Assembly (NCBI GenBank): GCA_964195335.1
Contig: CAXMPC010000174.1
Location: 1-34,098, forward strand
Origin: QNFN01 sp964195335
GTDB taxonomy: Bacteria; Pseudomonadota; Gammaproteobacteria; QNFN01
Reading direction: 5' to 3'
Length of the DNA stretch: 34,098 nucleotides
Positions within the stretch are counted from its first letter, which is position 1, and every line of letters starts with the position of its first letter. This document shows, in pieces, positions 24,892-33,756 of this stretch. The notes below the pieces were generated by a model. It did no database searches. It saw only the letters and a list, made by a program, of their open reading frames with translations, and was not told where the DNA came from. The position numbers and the translations under genes are program-made.

Positions 24892-25365
24892 ATGCCCGAT
24901 ACCATCGAAGCCCGGCTTGGCGATCTCGGGATCGAGCTTCCCGAGCCGAGCAAACCGGGCGCGAACTACGTCCCTTACCTGCAGACCGGAAACCTGCTGT
25001 TCCTGACCGGGCAACTCTGCCACTGGAACGGCAAACGGCTGTTTGTCGGCAAGCTGGGCGAGGAGTTCGGCCACGAGGAAGGGCAGCAGGCGGCAAGGGT
25101 ATGCGGCCTGAACCTGATCGCACAGCTCAAGAGGGCTCTCGACGGCGACCTGGAACGGGTGGTCAAGACGGTACGACTGGCGGGCTACGTCAACTCGACC
25201 CCGGATTTTCACGGCCAGTCGCAGGTCATGGACGGGGCCTCCAACCTGTTCGTGGAGGTGTTCGGTGAGCGAGGTCGACACACGCGGCTGGCGGTAGGCG
25301 TCAGCGCACTGCCGTACAACGTAGCGGTCGAGGTCGAAGGGGTATTCGAAGTGGGCCCCGCCTGA
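24892..25365 (+). CDS. RidA family protein (Rid/YjgF/UK114)
   Basis: A 157-residue Rid-superfamily protein. GNLLFLTGQLCHWNGK, VKTVRLAGYVNSTPDFHGQSQVMDGASNLFVEVFG and HTRLAVGVSALPYNVAVEVEGVFEV are the family blocks. Arg132 aligns with Arg105 of E. coli RidA, the residue needed for 2-aminoacrylate/imine deaminase activity, so hydrolysis of reactive enamines or imines is likely. Its size and the extended N-terminus resemble the longer Rid branch (atu1953/YjgH-like) rather than RidA itself. The frame is open to 24703 but passes through the REP palindromes; ATG 24892 with GAGAGGCG upstream is the sensible start. Confidence 0.88.
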   Translation: MPDTIEARLGDLGIELPEPSKPGANYVPYLQTGNLLFLTGQLCHWNGKRLFVGKLGEEFGHEEGQQAARVCGLNLIAQLKRALDGDLERVVKTVRLAGYVNSTPDFHGQSQVMDGASNLFVEVFGERGRHTRLAVGVSALPYNVAVEVEGVFEVGPA

Positions 25366-25392
25366 CAACAACCCGGGTAAAGAGGTGACGAT

Positions 25393-26139
25393 ATGGATCT
25401 CAACGACAAGCAACTGGAACAGTGCCGGTCGAGTCAGTGGGACTTTTCCGACCTCAAAGCGCTGTTTCTCAACTGCACCCTGAAACGGTCCCCTGAGGTC
25501 TCCCACACCCAGGGACTGATCGAAATCTCCCGGGCGATCATGGAGAAGAACGGCGTCGCCGTCGACGTCCTGCGCCCGGTCGATTTCGACCTCGCTCACG
25601 GCGTCTACCCGGACATGACCGAGCAGGGATGGGATGCCGACCAGTGGCCGGAGATCTACCAGGTGGTGAAAGCCGCCGATATCCTCGTCATCACCTCACC
25701 CATCTGGCTGGGTGAGAAATCGTCCGTCTGCACCCAGGCCATCGAACGGCTCTACTCAAGTTCGGGTGATCTCAATGACCAGGGTCAGTACGCCTATTAC
25801 GGTCGTGTCGGTGGCTGCCTGATCACCGGCAACGAGGACGGTGCCAAGCACTGCGCCATGAACATTCTCTACTCGTTGCAGCATCTCGGCTACGTGATCC
25901 CACCGCAGGCCGATGCCGCATGGCTCGGCGAGGCCGGCCCGGGTCCGTCTTACCTCGACTCCGGGTCAGGTGGACCGGAGAACGACTTCACCAACCGCAA
26001 CACCACGTTCATGACCTGGAATCTCATGCACATGGCCAGAATGATCAGGGACGCCGGCGGGATCCCGTCCCACGGTAACCAGCGATCAGAATGGGATGCC
26101 GGGTGCCGGTTCGATTACCCGAATCCGGAGTATCGCTAG
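25393..26139 (+). CDS. Flavodoxin-like NAD(P)H-dependent oxidoreductase
   Basis: A 248-residue flavodoxin-fold protein. ALFLNCTLKRSPEVSHTQGLIEIS forms the phosphate-binding first strand and loop, ADILVITSPIWLGEKSSVCTQAIERL is the second FMN-contact region, and GGCLITGNEDGAKHCAMNILYSLQHLGY the third. The pattern is that of the NADPH-dependent FMN reductase/iron-sulfur flavoprotein-like group ('flavodoxin family protein'). Cysteines are not arranged as an FeS motif. It begins 27 bases after the RidA-like gene with GAGGTG upstream, so the two probably form an operon. The true substrate is unknown. Confidence 0.88.
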   Translation: MDLNDKQLEQCRSSQWDFSDLKALFLNCTLKRSPEVSHTQGLIEISRAIMEKNGVAVDVLRPVDFDLAHGVYPDMTEQGWDADQWPEIYQVVKAADILVITSPIWLGEKSSVCTQAIERLYSSSGDLNDQGQYAYYGRVGGCLITGNEDGAKHCAMNILYSLQHLGYVIPPQADAAWLGEAGPGPSYLDSGSGGPENDFTNRNTTFMTWNLMHMARMIRDAGGIPSHGNQRSEWDAGCRFDYPNPEYR

Positions 26140-26295
26140 TGGCCTGGTGAGGGGAATGATTCTGCGGATGTCGCTTGGCTTCGCCCAAACAACCTATTTG
26201 GTAAGACCTGAATCGAAGAGTCGCTGCGATCGGACGTGGCTAGGTATTATTCATGACGCTTCAACCTCAGGCATTGAGCAAACGGGAGGGACACC

Positions 26296-26721
26296 ATGGA
26301 TATCGGGGAGTTCATGCAAGGCTACAAGACGGCGTGGGAGCGCCGTGATGAAAACATGTTCGCCGCACTCTTTGCTGCTGATGGTGACTACCACAACACG
26401 CCGTTTGCCGTTCAGCACGGCCATGAGGAACTCGCGGAGTACTGGCGTCGTGTAAAGCTTCAGGAGGACGTGCAGGTTTCCTACGAGGTGCTTGCATCGT
26501 CAGCTGAAGGTGGCATCGCCCACTGGCACGTGACCTACCAGGTGGCTTCCGAAGAGTTGTTTCAGATATGGGCCAAGTCAACCGGAACAAATCTGGTTGC
26601 GCGCAAGCCAGGCGAGCCGTTGCCCCGGATGGTGCTGGACGGTGTGTTGAAAGCCGAATTCGAGGATGGTTTATGCAGGCAGTGCCGTATCTGGTGGCAC
26701 AGTATGCCGGAGGCATCGTGA
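26296..26721 (+). CDS. SnoaL/NTF2-like fold protein
   Basis: A 141-residue small alpha+beta protein. MDIGEFMQGYKTAWERRDENMFAALFAADGDYHNTPF and HGHEELAEYWRRV match the start of NTF2-like (SnoaL, DUF4440-like) domains, which form a cone-shaped pocket and serve as isomerases, hydrolases or binding proteins. GGGAGGG before the ATG is a strong ribosome binding site. The 156 bases upstream (26140-26295) are visibly richer in A+T than the surroundings, include TATTAT at 26245-26250 without a convincing -35, and contain no gene. It converges on the end of the rnf operon with 88 bases between. Confidence 0.8.
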   Translation: MDIGEFMQGYKTAWERRDENMFAALFAADGDYHNTPFAVQHGHEELAEYWRRVKLQEDVQVSYEVLASSAEGGIAHWHVTYQVASEELFQIWAKSTGTNLVARKPGEPLPRMVLDGVLKAEFEDGLCRQCRIWWHSMPEAS

Positions 26722-26809
26722 ACAACGTGGTGACGTCACTTAACCCTTCGTTCAAACCGATGCGCCATCGGCAAGCGCTCGGCAAAGAGGGCAGATTTAT
26801 TTAGCTGGA

Positions 26810-27505
26810 TCACTCCTCAACTGTGGTGCCATTCGTGATCTCTATAGATTTGATCCCGGCGCGGCGCTCCATTCTCCGATCAATCACATTTTTCAGTGCC
26901 ACCAGAAATCCAAGCCCGATAAACGCACCCGGTGGCAATGCCGCCAGCAGAAAACCACGATAGTCGGGCAACACGGTCAGCGTCAGTCCACTGAAACCGT
27001 CACCGAGCAGCAGTTCCATCTGTGCCAGCAGGGTTCCCTGGCCGAGCAGCTCTCGAAGCCCACCGAGCACAACCAACGCAGCAGTGAAACCTGCTCCCGT
27101 AGCCAATGCGTCGATCAGCGCCGGGCCCGGTGCATGGCGTGACGCGAACGATTCTGCGCGGCCGATGATGGCGCAGTTGGTGACGATCAGCGGAATAAAA
27201 ATGCCGAGCACCTGGTAGAGCTGGTACAGGTAGGCGTTCATCAGCAGTTCTATCGCGGTGACGAACGACGCGATCACCAACACGAAGACCGGGATGCGGA
27301 TCTCGCTACGTACCACGCCACGGATCAACGACACGGTCACGTTGGAACCGATCAGCACCAGTGTCGTCGCCAGGCCGAGACCGAGGCCGTTGACCACGCT
27401 TCCGGTCACCGCCAGCAGCGGACAGAGCCCGAGCAGCTGCACGAAGGCGGCATTGTTGGTCCACAGCCCGTCCCTGACCACCTGGCCGTAGTTCACTTCA
27501 GCCAT
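26810..27505 (-). CDS. rnfE: Rnf complex subunit RnfE
   Basis: A 231-residue membrane subunit of the Rnf complex, homologous to NqrD, with about six transmembrane helices. DGLWTNNAAFVQLLGLCPLLAVT near the start and IPLIVTNCAIIGRAESFA in the middle are the conserved half-helix motifs; the cysteines in LLGLCPLL and VTNCAI are ligands of the membrane-embedded iron-sulfur centre shared with RnfA. The frame is open to 27574, but ATG 27505 begins the family sequence and overlaps the rnfG end by 8 bases. The polar C-terminus ends ITNGTTVEE. It is the last rnf gene; nth, which often follows, is absent here. Confidence 0.96.
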   Translation of the reverse strand: MAEVNYGQVVRDGLWTNNAAFVQLLGLCPLLAVTGSVVNGLGLGLATTLVLIGSNVTVSLIRGVVRSEIRIPVFVLVIASFVTAIELLMNAYLYQLYQVLGIFIPLIVTNCAIIGRAESFASRHAPGPALIDALATGAGFTAALVVLGGLRELLGQGTLLAQMELLLGDGFSGLTLTVLPDYRGFLLAALPPGAFIGLGFLVALKNVIDRRMERRAGIKSIEITNGTTVEE

Positions 27506-28141
27506 CGGTCGACTCCTCGCGCTGGGCGACCAGGAACATGGCCTCGCGGTGGCTAGCGTAGTAGCGCAGAGCACGGTGTACGGCGGCGACCACGGCGCGC
27601 GGGGTAATGGTCGCGCCGGTGAACTGGTCGAAGACGCCGCCGTCCTTTTTTACCGCCCAGCCATCTGCTTTCGGATCACGCAGTGACCGGTTGTCAAAAT
27701 CGCGAATCCAGTCCGACTTGCGTGCCTCGATCTTGTCGCCGAGGCCGGGGGTTTCGCGATGGGCGACCACCCGCACGCCCGCCAGGCGGCCGTCGGCGCG
27801 GATGCCGACCAGCATGCGGATCGCCCCGCTGTAACCGTCTGGGGCGACGACGGTGAAGACCACGGCGATCTCGCGTCCGCCCTTGCGGGCACGGTAGACG
27901 GTCACCGGCTGCTCGCTGCCGAACGCCTCAGGTGCGGTCAGCTCGACGGTGTCGGCCAGTGGATCGTTGTCGATTTCTGCCGGCGGCACCAGCGCGTGGA
28001 TGCCGTGCAACAGCGCTTTACGCTCGTTGTCAGCGATCCTTTCGGCGGTGGTGCCGTGGACGATGGCGACCAGCCCGGTGCCGGTGAGGGCGAACAGGCC
28101 CAGCACAAGTGCCGCGCTACCGGTCTTGCGCAGCATGCCGC

Positions 28142-28145
<4 letters not shown>
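27498..28145 (-). CDS. rnfG: Rnf complex subunit RnfG (covalent FMN)
   Basis: A 215-residue subunit with one N-terminal transmembrane helix (about 11-30) and a periplasmic FMN-binding domain. The flavinylation motif Dxx(S/T)GAT is seen as DQFTGAT (173-179), making Thr179 the expected phosphoester site for ApbE. ETPGLGDKI (131-139) is also conserved. The same open frame continues far upstream through rnfD, so its length is misleading; ATG 28145 overlaps the rnfD stop as ATGA and gives a normal RnfG. RnfG passes electrons between the membrane FeS centre and RnfD. Confidence 0.96.
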
Positions 28146-29175
<1,030 letters not shown>

Positions 29176-29179
<4 letters not shown>

Positions 29180-30807
29180 GCCTGGTCCGACGTGCCGGAC
29201 GCCGCCGCTTTGCGTTGCCGTTCAGCCGTGGCGATGCGCTGGCGGGCCTCCTGGTCGATTGTCTGCGGTCTGGTGTCACTGGAGACCACGTGCGTGGGTG
29301 GCGCGGTCGCAGTCGCGGTCGCGGCCGAGCCCGGGGTGTCGTGCGCCTGCTTGGCCGCGGCGGCGGCCTTGACCTTGCGCGTACGCTCGGCCTTTACTGC
29401 CCGCTGTCGCGCCAGCCGCGATTCACGTGTCTGGGCCCGTTCGCGTGCCGCGTCGGCATGCTGGCGTTCGATCTTCTGTTGCTGCAGCCGGTTCTTGGCG
29501 AAGCGGAAGTAGTGCACCAGCGGGATACGGCTCGGGCAGACGTAGCTGCAGGAGCCGCATTCGATGCAGTCGACCAGGCGGTAATCGGAGACCTTGTCGA
29601 ACGCCTTGGCCCGGCTATGCCAGTAGAGTTGCTGGGGCAGCAGTTGCATCGGGCAGTGACGTGCACACTCGCCGCAGCGGATGCACGGCATCTCCGGTCG
29701 GTTCTCCGGCAACTCCGCGGCGGTGGCGGCGATCAGGCAGTTGGTTGCCTTGACCACCGGGGCACGATCGTCGTGGAGCTCGTATCCCATCATCGGGCCG
29801 CCGGCGATAAGCCGCTTGAAATCATCGTTCAGGCCGTCGCAGAACGCGATCAGGTCGCGCACCGGCGTACCCAGCAGAACACGCAAGTTGCGCGGCCGGT
29901 TGATGCCTTGTCCGGTCACGGTGACGATGCGCTCGAACAGGGGCTGGCCGAGACGGATGGCGCGGCGGACGGCGACCGTCGTCGAGACGCTATGACAGAT
30001 GACTCCGACCTGCAGCGGGATGCCGCCGCTCGGCACCACCTTGCCGGTGAGGACATGGATCAGCTGCTTTTCGCCTCCGGTTGGGTAGTGGGTCGGGACC
30101 TTGACGACGCGGATGGTGGGGTCGTTGAGCTTGGCGACCTCGGCCTGCATCCTCTCGTAGGCCTCCTGCTTGTTGTCCTCGATGCCGACGATGCACTCCT
30201 TGGCCTGGAGCGCATGGCGCATGATCTTCAGACCGTCGACCACCCAGTCCGGCTGGGTGCGCATCAGGGCATCGTCGGCGGTGATGTACGGCTCGCATTC
30301 GGCGCCGTTGACGATCAGCGTCTCGACCGCCTGTTCACGACCGGGATGGAGCTTGATGAAGGTCGGGAATCCGGCGCCACCCAGGCCGACGATGCCCGCC
30401 TCTCGGATCAGCGCGCGGAGCGCCCCCGGATCGTGCTTATGTTCGTTGGCGATCGGTCGCAGGCCCGGTACCCAGCGATCCTCGCCATCGGTCTCGACGA
30501 CGATGCAGCGCGACTGCAGGCCCGACGGATGTGGGTAGGGCAGGCGGTCGATAGCGACCACGGTTCCCGAGCTGGCGGCGTGCACCGGGGCGCTGACGAA
30601 GCCGCCGGCACGGGCGATCACCTGTCCCTTGCTGACCCGTTCACCGATATGGACGATCGGCTCGGCCGGTTCGCCGATATGTTGCTGGATCGGGTGGTAG
30701 AGCCGCCCTGGCAGTGGCGCCCTGTCGATCGGCAGGTCGCGCGTCAGCTGCTTGTGGTCGGGCATGTGGACGCCACCCGGGAAACGGAACAGCTTCATCA
30801 GACCCAT
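29176..30807 (-). CDS. rnfC: Rnf complex subunit RnfC (NADH/ferredoxin module)
   Basis: A 543-residue membrane-associated subunit that carries the NADH and FMN site, homologous to NqrF/Nuo51-like modules. FPGGVHMPDHK starts the barrel; the nucleotide-binding GLGGAGFPT is at 141-149. Two [4Fe-4S] clusters are bound by Cys375, 378, 381 with Cys385, and Cys414, 417, 420 with Cys424. After residue 440 a tail of about 100 residues is rich in Ala, Lys, Arg and Gln and probably helical; such tails vary widely among gammaproteobacteria. The frame is open to 30909, but ATG 30807 overlaps the rnfB stop by one base (TGATG) and fits the family start. Confidence 0.96.
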
Positions 30808-31361
30808 CACGCCGCCCTCTCGGCGTCGGGGTAAGGCCAGGCCCAGGTGGCGATCCGTGCCGGCAACGCGCGCATGACGATGCAGTCGACCGGGCAGGTG
30901 TCGACGCACTTCTCACAGCCGGTGCACTCGGCATCGATCACCACGTGCATCTGCTTGGCCGCGCCGAGAATGGCATCGACCGGGCAGGCCTGGATGCAGC
31001 GAGTGCAGCCGATACACTCGCTCTCGGCGATGTCCGCCAGCGTGGCGGCCGGGACCTCGCTGGTGTCGTGACCGTGAGGGACTTCACGGCCGAGCATCTC
31101 GGCCAGTTCGGTGATGACGAGCGCTCCGCCGGGCGGGCAGGCGTCGATCGACGCTTCGTCGCGGGCGATTGCCTCGGCCAGTTGGCGGCAGCCGCTGAAA
31201 CCGCACTGCCCGCACTGGGTCTGCGGCAGCACCTCGAGAACCTGGTCTGCGATCGGGTTGCCCTCGACCCGGAACCTTTCACCGGCGTAGCCGAGCAGCA
31301 GGCCGAAGACGATCGCCAGCAGGCTCAGCGCGGTGACGGCGATGATGATGTTCTCGACCAC
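30807..31361 (-). CDS. rnfB: Rnf complex subunit RnfB (ferredoxin-like)
   Basis: A 184-residue subunit with an N-terminal membrane helix (about 4-24), a [4Fe-4S] domain with Cys50, 53, 58 and 75 (TQCGQCGFSGC...ACPPGG), and a two-cluster ferredoxin domain: Cys116, 119, 122, 126 and Cys146, 149, 152, 156. It takes electrons from or gives them to soluble ferredoxin. The start codon is GTG at 31361, four bases after rnfA, with AAGGGG upstream. All cluster ligands are intact. Confidence 0.97.
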   Translation of the reverse strand: MVENIIIAVTALSLLAIVFGLLLGYAGERFRVEGNPIADQVLEVLPQTQCGQCGFSGCRQLAEAIARDEASIDACPPGGALVITELAEMLGREVPHGHDTSEVPAATLADIAESECIGCTRCIQACPVDAILGAAKQMHVVIDAECTGCEKCVDTCPVDCIVMRALPARIATWAWPYPDAERAA

Positions 31362-31365
31362 GTCG

Positions 31366-31947
31366 TTACCCCTTCACCAGGCCGGCGAAGCCCATGAACG
31401 CCAGTGACATCAGGCCGGCGGTGACCAAGCCGATGGCAGCGCCCTGGAACGGTGCCGGCACGTCGCCGGCGGTCAGCCGTTCGCGGGTGGCGGCAAACAT
31501 CACCAGGGCGAGCATGAAGCCGAGCGCGGCACCGAGACCGTAGAAGGCCGACTCCATCAGGCTGTGACGCTCCTGGACGTTCAGCAGGGCGACGCCGAGG
31601 ACCGCGCAGTTGGTGGTGATCAGGGGCAGGAAGATGCCGAGCAGTTGGTAGAGCACCGGGCTGGTCTTGTGGACCACCATTTCGGTGAACTGCACGACCA
31701 CGGCGATCACCAGGATGAAGGCGATAGTGCGCAGGTAGCCGAGGCCGAGTGGTATCAGAATCCAGGTCTCGACCAGGTAGCTGAGGATCGAGGCGAGGGT
31801 CAGGACGAACAGCGTCGCCAACCCCATGCCGGTCGCCGTCTCGACCTTGCTGGAGACGCCGAGGAACGGGCACAGGCCGAGAAACTTCGCCAGGACGAAG
31901 TTGTTGACCAGCACCGTGCTGACCAGGATTAGCGCGTACTCGGCCAT
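31366..31947 (-). CDS. rnfA: Rnf complex subunit RnfA
   Basis: A 193-residue six-helix membrane subunit, paralogous to RnfE and homologous to NqrE. MAEYALILVSTVLVNNFVLAKFLGLCPFLGVS contains the first conserved half-helix with its cysteine, and PLITTNCAVLGVALLN the second. It is the first gene of rnfABCDGE. On its strand AGGAGG lies five bases before the ATG, the best ribosome binding site of the operon. A 30-bp palindrome begins 24 bases upstream of the start codon, so its expression is probably regulated there. Confidence 0.97.
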   Translation of the reverse strand: MAEYALILVSTVLVNNFVLAKFLGLCPFLGVSSKVETATGMGLATLFVLTLASILSYLVETWILIPLGLGYLRTIAFILVIAVVVQFTEMVVHKTSPVLYQLLGIFLPLITTNCAVLGVALLNVQERHSLMESAFYGLGAALGFMLALVMFAATRERLTAGDVPAPFQGAAIGLVTAGLMSLAFMGFAGLVKG

Positions 31948-31970
31948 GATCCTCCTGTACGGACGACGCC

Positions 31971-32000
31971 TATGTTGACGTTTACGTAAACGTCAACATA
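31971..32000. promoter_or_regulatory. 30-bp perfect palindrome upstream of rnfA, probable operator
   Basis: Left half TATGTTGACGTTTAC (31971-31985) is followed without spacer by its exact reverse complement (31986-32000). Inside it ACGT occurs three times with a period of six. Its outer edge (31995-32000) coincides with the -10 of one candidate rnf promoter. The TTGACGT/ACGTCAA flanks and TTTACGTAAA core resemble, from memory, operators of MerR-family regulators such as LiuR. The regulator is not in this window, and the assignment is open. Confidence 0.75.
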
Positions 32001-32023
32001 CAGGAGCACGTAGCATTAGTAAA
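31995..32023 (-). promoter_or_regulatory. Candidate rnf promoter overlapping the palindrome
   Basis: On the minus strand TTTACT (32023-32018) and TATGTT (32000-31995) are separated by 17 bases. Transcription would start at about 31988, inside the palindrome, so a protein bound there would block initiation. Both hexamers match the sigma-70 consensus only partly. Confidence 0.4.
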
Positions 32024-32033
32024 ATTTATTATC

Positions 32034-32065
32034 TTTACATATGTATAAGCATAGCCTTATGTAAA
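32034..32065. promoter_or_regulatory. Symmetric, possibly bidirectional promoter between rnfA and the ybaA-like gene
   Basis: TTTACATA (32034-32041) and TATGTAAA (32058-32065) are an inverted repeat with 16 bases between. Because of the symmetry each strand reads TTTACA, 18 bases, TATGTA, a passable sigma-70 promoter in both directions. It lies in the AT-rich part of the divergent gap 31948-32148, about 85 bases before each gene. Confidence 0.45.
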
Positions 32066-32148
32066 TTGGACGCAGAATCCCAAACATCTACACGGACCGG
32101 GCAGGCTGACTAAGCTCAGTGTCCACACCTCAGCGGGAGCAGACCGCT

Positions 32149-32502
32149 ATGACCTACGTCGACGCCTATGTGGCCGCCGTGCCCACGACGAACAAGGAAA
32201 CCTTCAAGGCGCACGCTACCGGGACTTCGGCCCTGTTCAAGGCGTGCGGCGCGCTGCAGGTGACCGAGTGCTGGGGCGACGACATCCCGGGCGGTGAGGT
32301 GACCTCAATGCCGATGGCAGTCCAGTGCAAGCCGGACGAAACGGTGGTGTTCGGCTGGATCGCCTGGCCGTCGAAAGAGGTCCGCGACGCCGGCATGCAG
32401 AAGGCGATGGCAGACCCGCGGATGAACCCGGAGACCTGCGAGATGCCGTTCGACGGCATGCGGTTGATCTACGGCGGATTCGAGGTGCTGGTCGAGGCGT
32501 GA
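32149..32502 (+). CDS. DUF1428 family protein (YbaA-like)
   Basis: A 117-residue protein closely similar along its whole length to E. coli YbaA as I remember it: MTYVDAYVAAVP, LFKACGALQVTECWGDDIPGGEV, VFGWIAWPSKEVRDAG, ADPRM and MPFDGMRLIYGGFEVLVE. The fold is a dimeric alpha/beta barrel; YbaA is uncharacterised. The frame is open from GTG 32119, but ATG 32149 matches the family start and has GGGAGCAG upstream. It is divergent from rnfA and heads a three-gene set with an NTF2-like protein and an FMN reductase. Confidence 0.92.
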   Translation: MTYVDAYVAAVPTTNKETFKAHATGTSALFKACGALQVTECWGDDIPGGEVTSMPMAVQCKPDETVVFGWIAWPSKEVRDAGMQKAMADPRMNPETCEMPFDGMRLIYGGFEVLVEA

Positions 32503-32561
32503 ACCTGGGGATGCACGCACCCACCTCCGGAACGGGCTGCGAACGAAACGGGGAGCACGAC

Positions 32562-32945
32562 ATGCCGCAGGACATCGAGGCCAACAAGCGCCACGCCATC
32601 GATTTCTACCGCACCGCCTACATGGGCGACCCCGTCCTGGCGGTGGAGCGGTACGTGGGCGATGCCTACATCCAGCACAACCCGGACGTGGCCGGTGGGA
32701 CGCAGGGGTTCATCGACTACTTCACCACGATGGCGCGCGACTACCCGGACAAGTCGATAGAGTTCGTCCGCGCGGTGGCCGAGGGCGACCTCGTGGCACT
32801 GCACACCCACCAGACCTGGCCCGGCGACGAGCAGTACGTGACCATGGACTTCTTCCGCTTCGACGAGAAGGGAAAAATCGTCGAGCATTGGGATGCGATC
32901 CAGGTCGTGCCGACCGAGTCGAAGAGCGGCAAACCGATGTACTGA
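32562..32945 (+). CDS. SnoaL-like / NTF2-like family protein
   Basis: A 127-residue protein of the SnoaL-like polyketide-cyclase group. NKRHAIDFYRTAYMGDPVLAVERYVGDAYIQHNPDVAGG, LVALHTHQTWPG and VTMDFFRFDEKGKIVEHWDAIQ with the QHNP and EHWD motifs are typical; His and Asp of these motifs line the pocket in characterised members. Close relatives are often called 'nuclear transport factor 2 family protein' and have no assigned substrate. ATG 32562 follows GGGGAG at good spacing. The frame is open much further upstream across the ybaA-like gene, which is not meaningful. Confidence 0.88.
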   Translation: MPQDIEANKRHAIDFYRTAYMGDPVLAVERYVGDAYIQHNPDVAGGTQGFIDYFTTMARDYPDKSIEFVRAVAEGDLVALHTHQTWPGDEQYVTMDFFRFDEKGKIVEHWDAIQVVPTESKSGKPMY

Positions 32946-33016
32946 CCCGGACCATGTGAACGCAGCACCGGGAGGTATGGCGCACTCGGTGCGAAAACGC
33001 AGGAGGAACTCGCCCC

Positions 33017-33610
33017 ATGCCCAAGATTGTCAGCATCTCCGGGACCTCGCGTCCCGACAACTACACGGCCCGGGCGTTGGCCGTGGTCAACGACGCCCTC
33101 CGCGAGGGTGGCGCGGCTCTGGAGACCCTCGATGCGCGGGAGATGGTACTGGGATTCCCGGGCCACGACCCCAGCGCGGACGCACTCGAAATGCAGAGCG
33201 CGGTAAAAGCCGCGGCCGCCGTCGTACTTGCCACGCCCGAATACCACGGCAGCTTCTGCGCCATGACCAAGCTGATCATCGAGAACCTGGGGTTCCCCTC
33301 CGCACTGTCAGGCAAGCCCGTCGCCCTGGTCGGCGTGGCCGCGGGGCGCATCGGCGCCATCAAGTCGCTGGAGCAACTCAAGGGGGTCTGCTCCCACGTG
33401 GGCGCCATCGTGGTGCCGGGCTCCGTCTCCATCGCCGGGGTCCAGGGTGCCTTCGACGACGAGGGCCGCTGCACCGACCCAGACGCGGAAAAGGCACTGC
33501 GCAGTGCGGCCAGTGGTCTGCTGGAGTTCCTCAAGGAGTACGTCTGCCCGAAGCACGCGCTGGAGGCGATGGTGCGGGGGGAGGGGAAGCCGTGGTCGGC
33601 GAACGTTTAG
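33017..33610 (+). CDS. NADPH-dependent FMN reductase family protein
   Basis: A 197-residue flavodoxin-fold reductase. KIVSISGTSRPDNYTARAL is the FMN phosphate loop (GTSRPDN), VVLATPEYHGSFCAMTKLIIENL the characteristic PEYHGS/T isoalloxazine contact, and GKPVALVGVAAGRIGA a further flavin-binding segment. Members include chromate, quinone and azo reductases such as ChrR/YieF and the sulfonate-linked SsuE; the actual electron acceptor is not evident. AGGAGG at 33001-33006 precedes ATG 33017 by ten bases. It is probably co-transcribed with the NTF2-like gene 71 bases upstream. Confidence 0.92.
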   Translation: MPKIVSISGTSRPDNYTARALAVVNDALREGGAALETLDAREMVLGFPGHDPSADALEMQSAVKAAAAVVLATPEYHGSFCAMTKLIIENLGFPSALSGKPVALVGVAAGRIGAIKSLEQLKGVCSHVGAIVVPGSVSIAGVQGAFDDEGRCTDPDAEKALRSAASGLLEFLKEYVCPKHALEAMVRGEGKPWSANV

Positions 33611-33756
33611 GCAAGCCTGGTAAAGAAAATAGGCGAATTTGGGCGTTATGTGCCTGACCAATTTCGATCGGATCCGGATAATCGTTTTTGACCCGCAGCA
33701 GATGTTCAACCGAGGCGATCGGTCAACCGCCAATCCAGTCTAACGAGTACAAAATT

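Noticed and set aside
26568..26804. Small plus-strand frame overlapping the SnoaL-like gene and running towards rnfE
   Set aside because: No ribosome binding site, no family similarity, and mostly overlaps a better frame.
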